A stretch of 64,000 nt of DNA from JBCBCP01 sp039817385. Lineage in GTDB: Bacteria; Pseudomonadota; Alphaproteobacteria; Rhodobacterales; Rhodobacteraceae. Below, piece by piece: positions 43,030 through 51,743 of this stretch. The stretch spans positions 62,001 to 126,000 of the forward strand of contig JBCBVY010000006.1 of the NCBI GenBank assembly GCA_039817385.1. The letters run 5' to 3'. Under the pieces are notes generated by a model. It worked only from the letters and a program-made list of their open reading frames with translations, did not search any database and was not told the DNA's origin. Position 1 is the stretch's first letter, and the number at the start of each line of letters is the position of its first letter. The position numbers and the translations under genes are program-made.

Positions 43030-43157
43030 GGGTAAACCTTTCGTCGCGGTGTTTACGTCGCGGCCTACATAGGCAGGATATGTGAAACTTGCATCCCCCT
43101 CTCTTGCCCGCGTGCGGGTGCGGGTGCAAATCTCACGGGTAAAGGGAGGATTCTCAC

Positions 43158-44609
43158 ATGATCGAGAAACGCGAGTTCTACATCAACGGCGCGTGGGTTG
43201 CCCCGCAGGCCGGGACCGACCACCACGTGATCGACCCTTCGACCGAAGAGCCCTGCGCCGTCATTTCGCTCGGCGGGCAGGCGGACACGGACGCCGCCGT
43301 TGCCGCGGCCAAGGCCGCGTTCCCGGCGTGGATGGCAACCCCTCCGGCAGAGCGGATTGCACTGGTCGAAAAGCTGATCGAGGTCTACCAGCGCCGCTCG
43401 GACGAGCTGGCGGAGGCGATGAGCCTTGAGATGGGCGCGCCCATCGACATGGCAAAATCCAGCCAGGCGGGCGCGGGGACGTGGCACCTGTCGAACTTCC
43501 TCAAGGCGGCGAAGGGCTTTCAGTTCGACCGCCCGCTCGGGGACCATGCCCCAAACGATCGGATTATCTATGAGCCGGTGGGCGTCTGCGCGCTGATCAC
43601 CCCGTGGAACTGGCCGATGAACCAGGTCACGCTCAAGGTTGGCGCGGCGGCGATTGCGGGCTGCACGATGGTGCTGAAACCGTCCGAGGAAAGCCCCCTG
43701 AACGCGATGATCTTCGCGGAGATGATGGATGAGGCGGGTTTCCCCGCGGGCGTCTTCAACCTCGTGAATGGCGACGGAATGGGCGTTGGCACGCAGCTGT
43801 CGGGGCACGCGGATGTCGACATGGTCAGCTTCACCGGATCGACCCGCGCGGGCACCGCGATCTCCAAGAACGCCGCCGATACGCTCAAGCGCGTGCATCT
43901 TGAGCTGGGCGGCAAGGGCGCAAACCTGATCTTTGACGATGCCGATGACAAGGCCGTCAAGCGCGGCGTGCTGCACATGATGAACAACACCGGCCAGTCC
44001 TGCAACGCACCGTCCCGGATGCTGGTCCAGCGCGGCAAGTACGACGCCGCGGTGGAGGAAGCCGCGGCAATTGCCGAAAAGGTCACGGTTGGCCCCGCGT
44101 CCGAGCCTGGGCGGCATATCGGCCCGGTGGTGAACGAGGTTCAGTGGGGCAAGATCCAGGAGCTGATCCAGAAGGGCATCGACGAAGGCGCACGGCTGGT
44201 GGCTGGCGGCACCGGGCGGCCTGACGGGCTGAACAAAGGCTTTTATGTGCGTCCCACAGTCTTTGCCGATGTGAACAACGACATGACCATCGCGCGCGAG
44301 GAAATCTTTGGCCCCGTCCTGTCGATCATCCCCTTCGACACCGAAGAGGAGGCCGTCGCCATCGCCAATGACACGCCGTACGGCCTGACAAACTATGTCC
44401 AGACGCAGGACGCCGCGCGGGCGAACCGCCTCGCCGGTCAGCTGCGCTCGGGCATGGTGGAGATGAACGGTCAAGGCCGCGGTGCGGGTGCGCCCTTTGG
44501 CGGCATGAAGCAATCGGGCAACGGGCGCGAGGGCGGCGTCTGGGGGATTGAGGATTTCCTTGAGGTCAAGGCGGTGTCGGGCTGGTCCACGGACGTCGCG
44601 GCGGAGTAA
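43158..44609 (+). CDS. Aldehyde dehydrogenase family protein
   Basis: NAD(P)-dependent dehydrogenase of 483 residues. The nucleotide-binding part has PWNWPMNQ and FTGSTRAG; the general base lies in LELGGKGA and the catalytic cysteine in NTGQSCNAPSR; EEIFGPVLSI and PFGGMKQSGNGRE are further signatures. It belongs to the group of betaine-aldehyde-like ALDHs, but the substrate is not clear. An AAAGGGAGGA site precedes the ATG. It is monocistronic by appearance. Confidence 0.93.
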   Translation: MIEKREFYINGAWVAPQAGTDHHVIDPSTEEPCAVISLGGQADTDAAVAAAKAAFPAWMATPPAERIALVEKLIEVYQRRSDELAEAMSLEMGAPIDMAKSSQAGAGTWHLSNFLKAAKGFQFDRPLGDHAPNDRIIYEPVGVCALITPWNWPMNQVTLKVGAAAIAGCTMVLKPSEESPLNAMIFAEMMDEAGFPAGVFNLVNGDGMGVGTQLSGHADVDMVSFTGSTRAGTAISKNAADTLKRVHLELGGKGANLIFDDADDKAVKRGVLHMMNNTGQSCNAPSRMLVQRGKYDAAVEEAAAIAEKVTVGPASEPGRHIGPVVNEVQWGKIQELIQKGIDEGARLVAGGTGRPDGLNKGFYVRPTVFADVNNDMTIAREEIFGPVLSIIPFDTEEEAVAIANDTPYGLTNYVQTQDAARANRLAGQLRSGMVEMNGQGRGAGAPFGGMKQSGNGREGGVWGIEDFLEVKAVSGWSTDVAAE

Positions 44610-44682
44610 GCCGGGAGGGGATGGGTCGCACGGCCCGTCCCCCCCCCGCTAGGGTGCGCATTCACTGCGCACCTTTCCGTCC

Positions 44683-45531
44683 TTAGTGGATCTTGATCCC
44701 CAGCAGGATGTTCTCTGAATAAATGTGGTCGACATGCTCCGGCGCCATGCGCCCGGGTGTGTAAAAGCGCGGCAGGGACAAGGGCTCTGTCCGGTCCGGG
44801 TCAACACACCCGGTGACAAAGCGGCTATCGACCGCCAGCACATCACCCTCCGGAACCACGGCATTCGCAATCGCGCGGGCGCATTCAGAAAAGGCCAGCC
44901 GGTTGCCGCAATAAAATAGCTCGTAGTTTGTGTAATCATCGTGCTTTTTCATCGGCGACAACAGGATCAGGAACGGCCCCTCTGGGCCTTCCACCGCCCA
45001 CGGCACAACATTCAGGCCCGTATGGTCTGCCAGAATACGGCGGTCCCGTTCGTTCAGCGCCGCCAGCGCCTCCAGCGTGTTTGACACCTCCGCACGCGCG
45101 CCGTTCCCGGGCACCCAGATGTGCCGGTGCGTCTCAAGCGGGACAAGCCCCGCCGCCTCGACCACCGGCGCCGCTTTGACCGAGGAGGCGAAGTTCACGA
45201 CCGTCACGCCTTCCTGCTGCACGGCCATCTCCAGCATTTCCTTGCCCGCGCCCGTCCCGCGATAGTCCTTCAGCATGTACCAGCTGGACATGCCGCAGGT
45301 ATGCGCCTCACCCGCTTCGGTCGGGCGGCGCGCGGACACGAGGCCGAGACAGCCCACAATCCGGCCTGCGTCCCGCACCCGCAGCGCAAAGGGATCCCCC
45401 GGCGCGCCCCAGCGGTTCGCCAGCAGCTTGCGCCAGCCGGTGATGTCCCACTTGGCCCGCGGAAAGGCGGTGACCATGAACTGCGCGATCTCTTCACGTT
45501 CTTCGTGAGTGGCAAAGGCGACGTCTAGCAT
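44683..45531 (-). CDS. GNAT-like acetyltransferase
   Basis: Protein of 282 residues. The N-terminal half has a GNAT fold with the acetyl-CoA loop near YRGTGAGKEML and a CLGLVSARRP strand; the C-terminal half (about 160-282) is not recognised. The ATG at 45531 overlaps the end of the deacetylase-like gene by 7 nt, so both belong to one transcript with the pseudouridine synthase. Substrate unknown; the neighbour suggests glycan or polysaccharide chemistry. Confidence 0.75.
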   Translation of the reverse strand: MLDVAFATHEEREEIAQFMVTAFPRAKWDITGWRKLLANRWGAPGDPFALRVRDAGRIVGCLGLVSARRPTEAGEAHTCGMSSWYMLKDYRGTGAGKEMLEMAVQQEGVTVVNFASSVKAAPVVEAAGLVPLETHRHIWVPGNGARAEVSNTLEALAALNERDRRILADHTGLNVVPWAVEGPEGPFLILLSPMKKHDDYTNYELFYCGNRLAFSECARAIANAVVPEGDVLAVDSRFVTGCVDPDRTEPLSLPRFYTPGRMAPEHVDHIYSENILLGIKIH

Positions 45532-46259
45532 TCCATAACCTCCGGCAGTGAGACCCACCGCACCCGCCCCGCCAGCCTCACCAGAAGTTCTTCTTGAAAG
45601 GCCCAGGTGTCCGCGTCCGTCTCCAGATGATGGGTGACCATCCCGGTCGGCTCCTCCGGATCATGCGCCCGCCGCCATGCGAGGTGGGCGATCAGGGATT
45701 TCAACGTCCGCTCCACTCCGCGAAAGCGCGCGCCGCCCTTCCACAAGATCGGATCAAAGTGGATGTTGAACCGTTGCAGCCCGGGAATGTCCGGCAGCTG
45801 AGCCCGCGCGCCACCATTGGACAGGACAGGAAAGCCCCATTTGGGCAGTTCCGCTTCGGTTGCGGGCGCAATGCGCGTCCACGGAGGAACAAAGACCGGC
45901 AGCAACTGCGGCAGGCCCTGAAGGCGGGTCCAGCCGTCTTTCAGGTCAGCCTCTTGCAGCGCCAGATCACGCGAAATGCCGACCTCCGACGCGCGCAGCC
46001 CCTTTGGCTCGTGGTTCTTATGCCGCAGCCCGTGTTGCAGGGACCAAATATGCGGGCGCGCGGCCAGCCAAGGGGCCAGCGCGGGCGAGAGCCCCTCAGG
46101 AATGACCGCAAGGTGCAGCGGCGCGCGGTGCCGCGCGGCTTGCTCCGATAACCGCTCCAGCGCCGCCGTGGGCTTCTGCGCATCATCGTCCCGCCACCAC
46201 AGCGTCGGCGGCGCATCCCACTGAGCCAGTTCCGCATCGAGCGCGTCCCAGCCCGTCAA
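45525..46259 (-). CDS. Polysaccharide deacetylase-like protein
   Basis: Protein of 244 residues with a NodB-like or related (beta/alpha) barrel: LWWRDDDA at the start provides aspartates and QHGLRHKNH offers the histidines of the metal site; a VPPWTRI motif follows. There is no signal peptide, so it is probably cytosolic. It overlaps the RluA-type gene by 4 nt (ATGA) and the acetyltransferase gene by 7 nt. The true substrate is unknown. Confidence 0.78.
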   Translation of the reverse strand: MTGWDALDAELAQWDAPPTLWWRDDDAQKPTAALERLSEQAARHRAPLHLAVIPEGLSPALAPWLAARPHIWSLQHGLRHKNHEPKGLRASEVGISRDLALQEADLKDGWTRLQGLPQLLPVFVPPWTRIAPATEAELPKWGFPVLSNGGARAQLPDIPGLQRFNIHFDPILWKGGARFRGVERTLKSLIAHLAWRRAHDPEEPTGMVTHHLETDADTWAFQEELLVRLAGRVRWVSLPEVMEC

Positions 46260-46903
46260 AACGGCACCTTCGCGCGAAACCGCGTCCCCTGCCCGTTCGC
46301 TGGGTGGCGCACGCGCAGCTCTTCGGCGTGCAGCATCATGCGCGGGGCGTCGAGCGCTGCGCCGGTTGCGTAAAACGGATCGCCCAGAATAGGGTGGCCC
46401 ATCGCAAGGCAGTGCACGCGCAACTGGTGCGACCGGCCCGTCTGCGGCATCAGGCGCAGCCGGGCGGTGGCCGCGTCACTGCGCATCACCCGCCAGTCGG
46501 TGATCGCTTCCTTGCCTGTCTCAAAGCAAACCTTTTGCAGAGGCCGGTTCGGCCAGTCCACGATCAGCGGCAGGTTCACGGTGCCCGATTTCTCCGCCGG
46601 CACGCCCCAGACACGGGCGACATAAGTCTTCTTTGTCTGCCGCTTTTCGAACTGCAGGCCAAGGTGGCGCTGCGCATGAGGGCTGAGGGCAAAGACCATC
46701 ACCCCGCTCGTATCCCGGTCCAGCCGGTGCACCAGCAACGCGTGGGGAAAGGCCCGCTGCACACGGGCAAGCAGGCAGTCGGCCAGGTGTTCGCCCTTGC
46801 CCGGCACGCTCAAGAGGCCCGCAGGCTTGTCCACAGCAAGCAGCTCCGCATCCTCGTGCAGGATCTCAAGCGGCGTGTCGGGCGGGGCATAGGGCGCAAG
46901 CAT
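46256..46903 (-). CDS. RluA-family pseudouridine synthase
   Basis: RNA pseudouridine synthase of 215 residues. The catalytic aspartate lies in HRLDRDTSGVMVFA (about residues 59-72); the N-terminal LAVDKPAGLLSVPGK and the MPQTGRSHQLRVH motif are typical of the RluA group. There is no S4 domain, as in RluA itself, which modifies 23S rRNA U746 and tRNA U32; the exact target here is inferred. The gene overlaps the deacetylase-like gene. Confidence 0.9.
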   Translation of the reverse strand: MLAPYAPPDTPLEILHEDAELLAVDKPAGLLSVPGKGEHLADCLLARVQRAFPHALLVHRLDRDTSGVMVFALSPHAQRHLGLQFEKRQTKKTYVARVWGVPAEKSGTVNLPLIVDWPNRPLQKVCFETGKEAITDWRVMRSDAATARLRLMPQTGRSHQLRVHCLAMGHPILGDPFYATGAALDAPRMMLHAEELRVRHPANGQGTRFRAKVPF

Positions 46904-46933
46904 CTCCGCCGATGTGCGGTATCGGGCGCAGGA

Positions 46934-47815
46934 TTACAACCGCGCGCGCCTAAGGCCCCGCAGGAGCGTCCATGAATAGAGGATGAGCGCCGTCCAGATC
47001 AGCGGAAAGGCAATTTGCCGGGCAGGGCCCATCGGCTCGTCAAAGATGAGCACCGCGCAAAGGAAGATCATCGTCGGCGCGATGTATTGCAGGATGGCAA
47101 TGGTCGTCAGGCGCAGCCCCTTGGCCCCGTTGGCATAAAGGATCAACGGGATCGCCGTGACCGCCCCGCAACCCAGCAGAAGCCACGTGTCCGCACCACC
47201 AAACGCGCCCGTCGGGCCAAGCCACAGGGCGTAGCCGAGGGCAAAAGGCAGCAGGATCAGAACCTCCAGCAGGAAGCCCTGATTGGGCCCGATGGGCAGC
47301 TGCTTTTTGCAATAGGCGTAGAAGCCGAAGCTGACGAACAGGACCACGGCGGGCCACGGCAACGCCCCTTGCGCCACGGTCAAGACAATCACCGCCAGAA
47401 CGGCAAGGCCAATGGCCACCATTTGCAAGGGCGAAGGCCGTTCACCCAGCAGTACGGCGCCCAATGCCACGCTGAAGAGCGGGTTGATGTAATAACCCAA
47501 CGCCGCATCGAGCGCCCGTTCGGCCTGAATGGCCCAGACATAGACACCCCAGTTGATCGTGATCAGTCCCGCCGTGACCGCCGCCATCGCCAGCATCCGC
47601 GGCGCACGCAGCGCGGCCCAGACATCGCGCGTGCGGCCAAGGAGGATCAGCAGGGCGCCTGCGATGGGCACGGACCAGATGATGCGATGCGCCACAACCT
47701 CTACGGGTGGCAGGTGGTCGAGCAGCTTGAGGTAAAGCGGCAGAAAGCCCCACAGGACATAGGCCGATACGGCAAAAGCGAGGCCAGCCGGGGTGTCTTC
47801 ATCGCGCGCGCTCAT
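46934..47815 (-). CDS. rarD: RarD-type EamA-family permease
   Basis: Integral membrane transporter of 293 residues with ten predicted helices in two EamA repeats. GLAFAVSAYVLWGFLPLYLK, HRIIWSVP and the mid-protein ALGYYINPLFSVALG are strong RarD signatures. The substrate is not established (the name comes from chloramphenicol sensitivity in a Pseudomonas). It lies 30 nt before the RluA-type gene and is probably co-transcribed with it. Confidence 0.9.
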   Translation of the reverse strand: MSARDEDTPAGLAFAVSAYVLWGFLPLYLKLLDHLPPVEVVAHRIIWSVPIAGALLILLGRTRDVWAALRAPRMLAMAAVTAGLITINWGVYVWAIQAERALDAALGYYINPLFSVALGAVLLGERPSPLQMVAIGLAVLAVIVLTVAQGALPWPAVVLFVSFGFYAYCKKQLPIGPNQGFLLEVLILLPFALGYALWLGPTGAFGGADTWLLLGCGAVTAIPLILYANGAKGLRLTTIAILQYIAPTMIFLCAVLIFDEPMGPARQIAFPLIWTALILYSWTLLRGLRRARL

Positions 47816-47855
47816 ACCACCAACGGCGCAGGTTCGGGCGGCAGGGTCAAGCCGC

Positions 47856-47898
47856 GTTTTCTTTGAAAGAAAACGGACCGGAAACTTGCCAAGTTTCC
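47856..47898 (-). repeat. 43-bp double-hairpin element, copy 1
   Basis: On the minus strand: GGAAACTT, 3-nt loop, AAGTTTCC, linker GGTCC, GTTTTCTT, 3-nt loop, AAGAAAAC. The element starts 6 nt after the end of the downstream dehydrogenase operon and probably acts as its terminator. A copy with identical stems and linker and different loops lies at 60361-60403. Confidence 0.85.
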
Positions 47899-47903
47899 GT
47901 CGC

Positions 47904-50345
47904 CTAGACCTTAACGCGTTCTGACTTGGGGTCGTAAAGCGGCTTCAGCGACGCCTCCGCCTTCACTCGCGTCCCAGCCACATCAATCTCGTAGCTGGAC
48001 GCCAGCACCTCCGTCGCGCTTTCGCCGTCGCAGGGCACGTAGCCCAACCCAACCGCTGCGCCCAGCGCGTGACCATACGCCCCCGAACTGAGATAACCGA
48101 CAATCTCACCGTTCCGGATCACTGGTTCGTTGTGGTAGAGCAGCGGCTCCGGGTCGGTCAGTTTGAACTGCACGAGGCGGCTCTTCAGCCCTTCGTCCTT
48201 CTTGCGCAGCACGGCGTCGCGGCCAATGAAATTCGGCTTGTCGGTCTTCACGGCAAAGCCGAGCCCCGCCTCCAGCACGTGATCCTCGCAGGTGATGTCA
48301 TGGCCGAAATGCCGAAAGCCCTTTTCAATCCGGCACGTGTCCATCATGTGCATGCCGCAAAGCGTCAGGCCGGCGTCCTGCCCCGCCTCATACAGCGTGT
48401 CGAACACATGGCCCGCCATGTCGGCGCTGACGTAGACCTCCCAGCCCAGCTCGCCCACGTAAGTGACGCGGTGCACCCGGGCGAGGCCCATGCCGATCTC
48501 GATCTGTTGCGCGGTTCCGAAGGGGTTGGCGGCGTTGGTGAAATCAGCTGGGGAGACCTTTTGCATCAGCTCCCGCGCGCGCGGGCCCATGACGGCCAGC
48601 ACACCCTCGCCCGCGGTTACGTCCGTCAGCACCACCCGGTACTCCCCCACGTGGCGCTGCATCCAGGTCTGGTCGGCCAGCCGCGTCGCGGCGGGGGTGA
48701 CGACCAGATAAGCGGTGTCGGACAGGCGGGTGACGGTCACGTCCGCCTCGATCCCGGCGCGGTCGTTCAGGAACTGGGTGTAGACGATCTTGCCCACCGG
48801 CACATCATACTGCCCGCCCGCGACGTAGTTCAGGAAGGCGCAGGCATCCGGCCCTTCGACCCGGATTTTGCCGAAGCTGGACATGTCATACATGCCCACG
48901 CCGGTGCGCACGGCCATGTGTTCTTCGGCGACGTTGCCAAAGAAGTTCTGCCGCTTCCATGAGTATTCGTATTGCGGCGTCTGCCCATTGCGCGCAAACC
49001 AGTTTGCCCGCTCCCACCCCGCCAGCTCGCCCATGACAGCGCCGCGTTCCAGCAGCTGCGCGTGGAACGGCGTGCGCCGGACACCGCGGGCCGTTGCCTT
49101 TTGGCGGTAGGGGAAGTGGTCGGCGTAAAGGAGGCCCAGCGTTTCCGTACTGCGCGCCATGAGGTAGGTCTTGTTGCCCTGAAAGGGCTGCATCCGGCCG
49201 ATGTCGACATCGCCCAGATCGAAAGGTTTCGCGCCGTCCGTCATCCACTGCGCCAGCGCCATGCCCGCGCCGCCGGCTGACTGGATCCCGATGGAGTTGA
49301 AACCCGCCGCGACCCAGACATTGTCCATCTCCGGACACAGGCCGAGGTGGTAGGCGTCGTCCGGTGTGAAGCTTTCCGGCCCGTTAAAGAACGTGTGGAT
49401 CCCCGCCGCGCCCAGCATTGGCATCCGGTGCACCGCCATTTCAAGGATCGGCTCGAAATGGTCGAAATCCTCGGGGATCTGGTCAAACTCGAACTCCTGC
49501 GGGATCGGGCCCCAGGGCTTGGAGACCGGCTCGAACGCGCCCAGCATCAACTTGCCTGCGTCTTCCTTGTAATAGGCGCATTCGTCCGGCACGCGCAGGA
49601 CGGGCAGCTGGGTCAGGCCCTCGATCGGCTCGGACACGATGTAGAAATGCTCGCAGGCCTGAAGGGGAACGTTGGTGTTTAGCATCTGCCCCACCGCGCG
49701 GCCCCACATGCCCGCACAGTTCACGACGTGATCGGCGGTGATCGTGCCGCTGCTGCCGTCTTCGCCTTGCCAGTGCACCGCGGTCACCACGCGCCCGTCC
49801 CGGCTGACCCCCGTGGCTTTGACCCGTTCCTGCACGGTTGCCCCGCGCTGCCGCGCGCCCTTGGCCAACGCAAGCGCGATGTTCGCCGGGTCGCCCTGCC
49901 CATCCAGCGGCAGATAGACGCCCCCGGTCACCCCGTTGATATTCAGGTGTTCGTAGCGGGATTTGACCTCGTTCGGCCCAATCTCCTCCACCTCCACGCC
50001 AAACGCACGGGCCATTGCCGCCTGCCGGTGCAGCTCTTCGAGCCGCTCGCCCGTCAGCGCCGCGGTGATGGAGCCCACGCGTTTGAAGCCCGTGGCGACG
50101 CCTGTTTCCGCTTCGAGGTTGCCATAAAGCTCCTGACTGTATTTCGCCAGCTTCGTCATGTTCGCGGTCGCGCGCAGCTGGGCGATCAGGCCCGCGGCAT
50201 GCCATGTCGTGCCAGAGGTCAGCTGTTTGCGCTCCAGCAGGACAACGTCTGTCCAGCCTGCCTTTGTCAGGTGGTAGGCGACCGAGCAGCCGATGACGCC
50301 GCCGCCGATGATGACGACTTGGGCATGTTGAGGCAGGTGTGGCAT
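47904..50345 (-). CDS. FAD-dependent dehydrogenase with GcvT domain (dimethylglycine/sarcosine dehydrogenase type)
   Basis: Oxidative demethylase of 813 residues. The N-terminal FAD-binding DAO domain begins VVIIGGGVIGCSVAYHL and covers about 1-385; an FAO_M linker follows, then an aminomethyltransferase (GcvT) domain to the end, with WMQRHVGEYRVVLTDVT and YVGELGWEVYV. Such fusions take electrons from an N-methyl group and pass it to tetrahydrofolate. It is last in the operon with the second such enzyme and the methyltransferase-like gene, after a 74-nt gap. The exact substrate (dimethylglycine, sarcosine or another amine) is inferred. Confidence 0.88.
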   Translation of the reverse strand: MPHLPQHAQVVIIGGGVIGCSVAYHLTKAGWTDVVLLERKQLTSGTTWHAAGLIAQLRATANMTKLAKYSQELYGNLEAETGVATGFKRVGSITAALTGERLEELHRQAAMARAFGVEVEEIGPNEVKSRYEHLNINGVTGGVYLPLDGQGDPANIALALAKGARQRGATVQERVKATGVSRDGRVVTAVHWQGEDGSSGTITADHVVNCAGMWGRAVGQMLNTNVPLQACEHFYIVSEPIEGLTQLPVLRVPDECAYYKEDAGKLMLGAFEPVSKPWGPIPQEFEFDQIPEDFDHFEPILEMAVHRMPMLGAAGIHTFFNGPESFTPDDAYHLGLCPEMDNVWVAAGFNSIGIQSAGGAGMALAQWMTDGAKPFDLGDVDIGRMQPFQGNKTYLMARSTETLGLLYADHFPYRQKATARGVRRTPFHAQLLERGAVMGELAGWERANWFARNGQTPQYEYSWKRQNFFGNVAEEHMAVRTGVGMYDMSSFGKIRVEGPDACAFLNYVAGGQYDVPVGKIVYTQFLNDRAGIEADVTVTRLSDTAYLVVTPAATRLADQTWMQRHVGEYRVVLTDVTAGEGVLAVMGPRARELMQKVSPADFTNAANPFGTAQQIEIGMGLARVHRVTYVGELGWEVYVSADMAGHVFDTLYEAGQDAGLTLCGMHMMDTCRIEKGFRHFGHDITCEDHVLEAGLGFAVKTDKPNFIGRDAVLRKKDEGLKSRLVQFKLTDPEPLLYHNEPVIRNGEIVGYLSSGAYGHALGAAVGLGYVPCDGESATEVLASSYEIDVAGTRVKAEASLKPLYDPKSERVKV

Positions 50346-50419
50346 CCCGTGGCTCCTTTTGCTGATGTCGGAGTGGGGGCCAGCCCCCACACCCCCGGGA
50401 TTTTTTGAAACAGAGAAGA

Positions 50420-51337
50420 CTAGACCACGTTGTGGCCTGCTGCTGTCAGGCGGCGGTGAATTTCGGCGATGTGGGCGGGGCCAACCTCGCAGCACCCGCC
50501 GAGGATGGTGGCGCCGTGGTCGAGCCAGCGCATGGCGTGATCGGCGTAGGTGTCCGGGCCAAGGTCTTCGCGCGCGGTGAGGGCATCGACGGTTGACCCG
50601 CCGTCGATGAAGGCCTGCGCGATCTTGGCAAAACCGTTTGCGTAGGCGCCGGTCGGCACGCCTGCAGTTGCAAGCGCCTCCAGTGCGGGGACGATGACTT
50701 CGGGAACCGAGCAGTTCACGAGCGCGGCGTCCGCGTCCCGCGCGATTTCGGCCGCCTCGGCCACGGGCTCGCCGGAGCGCAGGCGGGTACCATCCTCGTC
50801 CGACACTGTAAACGCGATCCAAAGCGGTTTGTCGGAGGCGCGCCCCGCCGCGACGCACGCGCGTGCGGCTTTGAGGGAGGCGACGGTTTCAAACAGGGTG
50901 ATGTCCACGCGGGGGGCGATGGCCTGCACGATTTCGGCGTAAAGTGCAGTCGCCTCGGCCTCCTCCGGGTGTAGGTCCGAGCGGTAGCTGGCACCCAGCG
51001 GGCCAATCGCGCCTGCAATACGGGAGCGATCCCGCACCGCGTCCGCCTCGTCCAGCGCCTTTTCCAGCAGGAGCGGCAGTTGGTCCTCGATATCCGGCAG
51101 GTGGAACCCGGCGCCTGCATAGTGGTTGGTGTCCGACCCGCGCAGCCGGTCCCGGTGGATGGCGTAGGTGTTGGTGGTGGCGACGGTCGCGCCGACATTG
51201 GCGTAGTCCTTGTGCACCTCGGCCACGATGCCAGGCGTGTCCAGCATGACCTGCAGGGACCAGCGCGGGGCGGCGGGCTTGCCGGAGCGGGCGATCAGCT
51301 CTTGGCCCATGCCGCCGTCGAGAAGGGTTATATCCAT
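50420..51337 (-). CDS. Homocysteine S-methyltransferase family protein (betaine-type)
   Basis: Zinc methyltransferase of 305 residues. The family start LLDGGMGQELI is present, and the zinc ligands are the cysteine in VNCSVPE (about residue 207) and the pair in GGCCEVGPAHI (near residue 285). The length and the context between two dimethylglycine/sarcosine dehydrogenase-like genes point to betaine-homocysteine methyltransferase activity, which would produce dimethylglycine for the dehydrogenases. Other members use S-methylmethionine, so this stays an inference. ATG at 51337 is 4 nt from the membrane-protein gene. Confidence 0.87.
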   Translation of the reverse strand: MDITLLDGGMGQELIARSGKPAAPRWSLQVMLDTPGIVAEVHKDYANVGATVATTNTYAIHRDRLRGSDTNHYAGAGFHLPDIEDQLPLLLEKALDEADAVRDRSRIAGAIGPLGASYRSDLHPEEAEATALYAEIVQAIAPRVDITLFETVASLKAARACVAAGRASDKPLWIAFTVSDEDGTRLRSGEPVAEAAEIARDADAALVNCSVPEVIVPALEALATAGVPTGAYANGFAKIAQAFIDGGSTVDALTAREDLGPDTYADHAMRWLDHGATILGGCCEVGPAHIAEIHRRLTAAGHNVV

Positions 51338-51341
51338 ATCG

Positions 51342-51743
51342 TTACCCGTAAAGCCGTGAGAGGAGGAAGGCCGCATAGCCGAAATCGAACACCGCGCAGC
51401 CAGCAAGGTACCAGACCGGCACGCGCACGCCGAGGCCGCGGTATTTGGCGAGGTCCAGCGCCCCATGCGCCGCGATGGCGGCGACCAGGAGGAGCGGGGC
51501 AAAGAGCAGCCCGAAGAGGCCCGCAATCGCAAACGCAAGCGAGGTCGTGATTTCCAACCGTTCAAAACGGCCCTCGACAAGTGCGTGGGCCGGGTAGGTG
51601 AACAGCATCCCGATCAGCGCAGCGTAAGCGATGTGCCAGGTCCATGCCGCGGGCATCGTCAGGTGCAGGACCAGGGCGATGGCAACATAGCCGCCAAAGG
51701 CAAAAGGCAGCCCACGGCGCAGGGGTTCGGCAAGCTGGCTCAT
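51342..51743 (-). CDS. Small membrane protein in the demethylation operon
   Basis: Protein of 133 residues with four predicted transmembrane helices (about 15-35, 40-60, 70-95 and 110-128). Family not recognised; there is no transporter motif. The ATG overlaps the stop of the dehydrogenase gene upstream by 4 nt, and the methyltransferase gene follows after 4 nt, so it is part of the same transcript. A role in uptake or in electron transfer to the membrane is possible, but nothing in the sequence shows it. Confidence 0.75.
   Translation of the reverse strand: MSQLAEPLRRGLPFAFGGYVAIALVLHLTMPAAWTWHIAYAALIGMLFTYPAHALVEGRFERLEITTSLAFAIAGLFGLLFAPLLLVAAIAAHGALDLAKYRGLGVRVPVWYLAGCAVFDFGYAAFLLSRLYG

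Noticed and set aside
50346..50858. 171-residue N-terminal extension of the dehydrogenase at 47904
   Set aside because: The extension is Arg-rich, overlaps the methyltransferase-like gene on the same strand, and the ATG at 50345 begins right before the FAD-binding motif.
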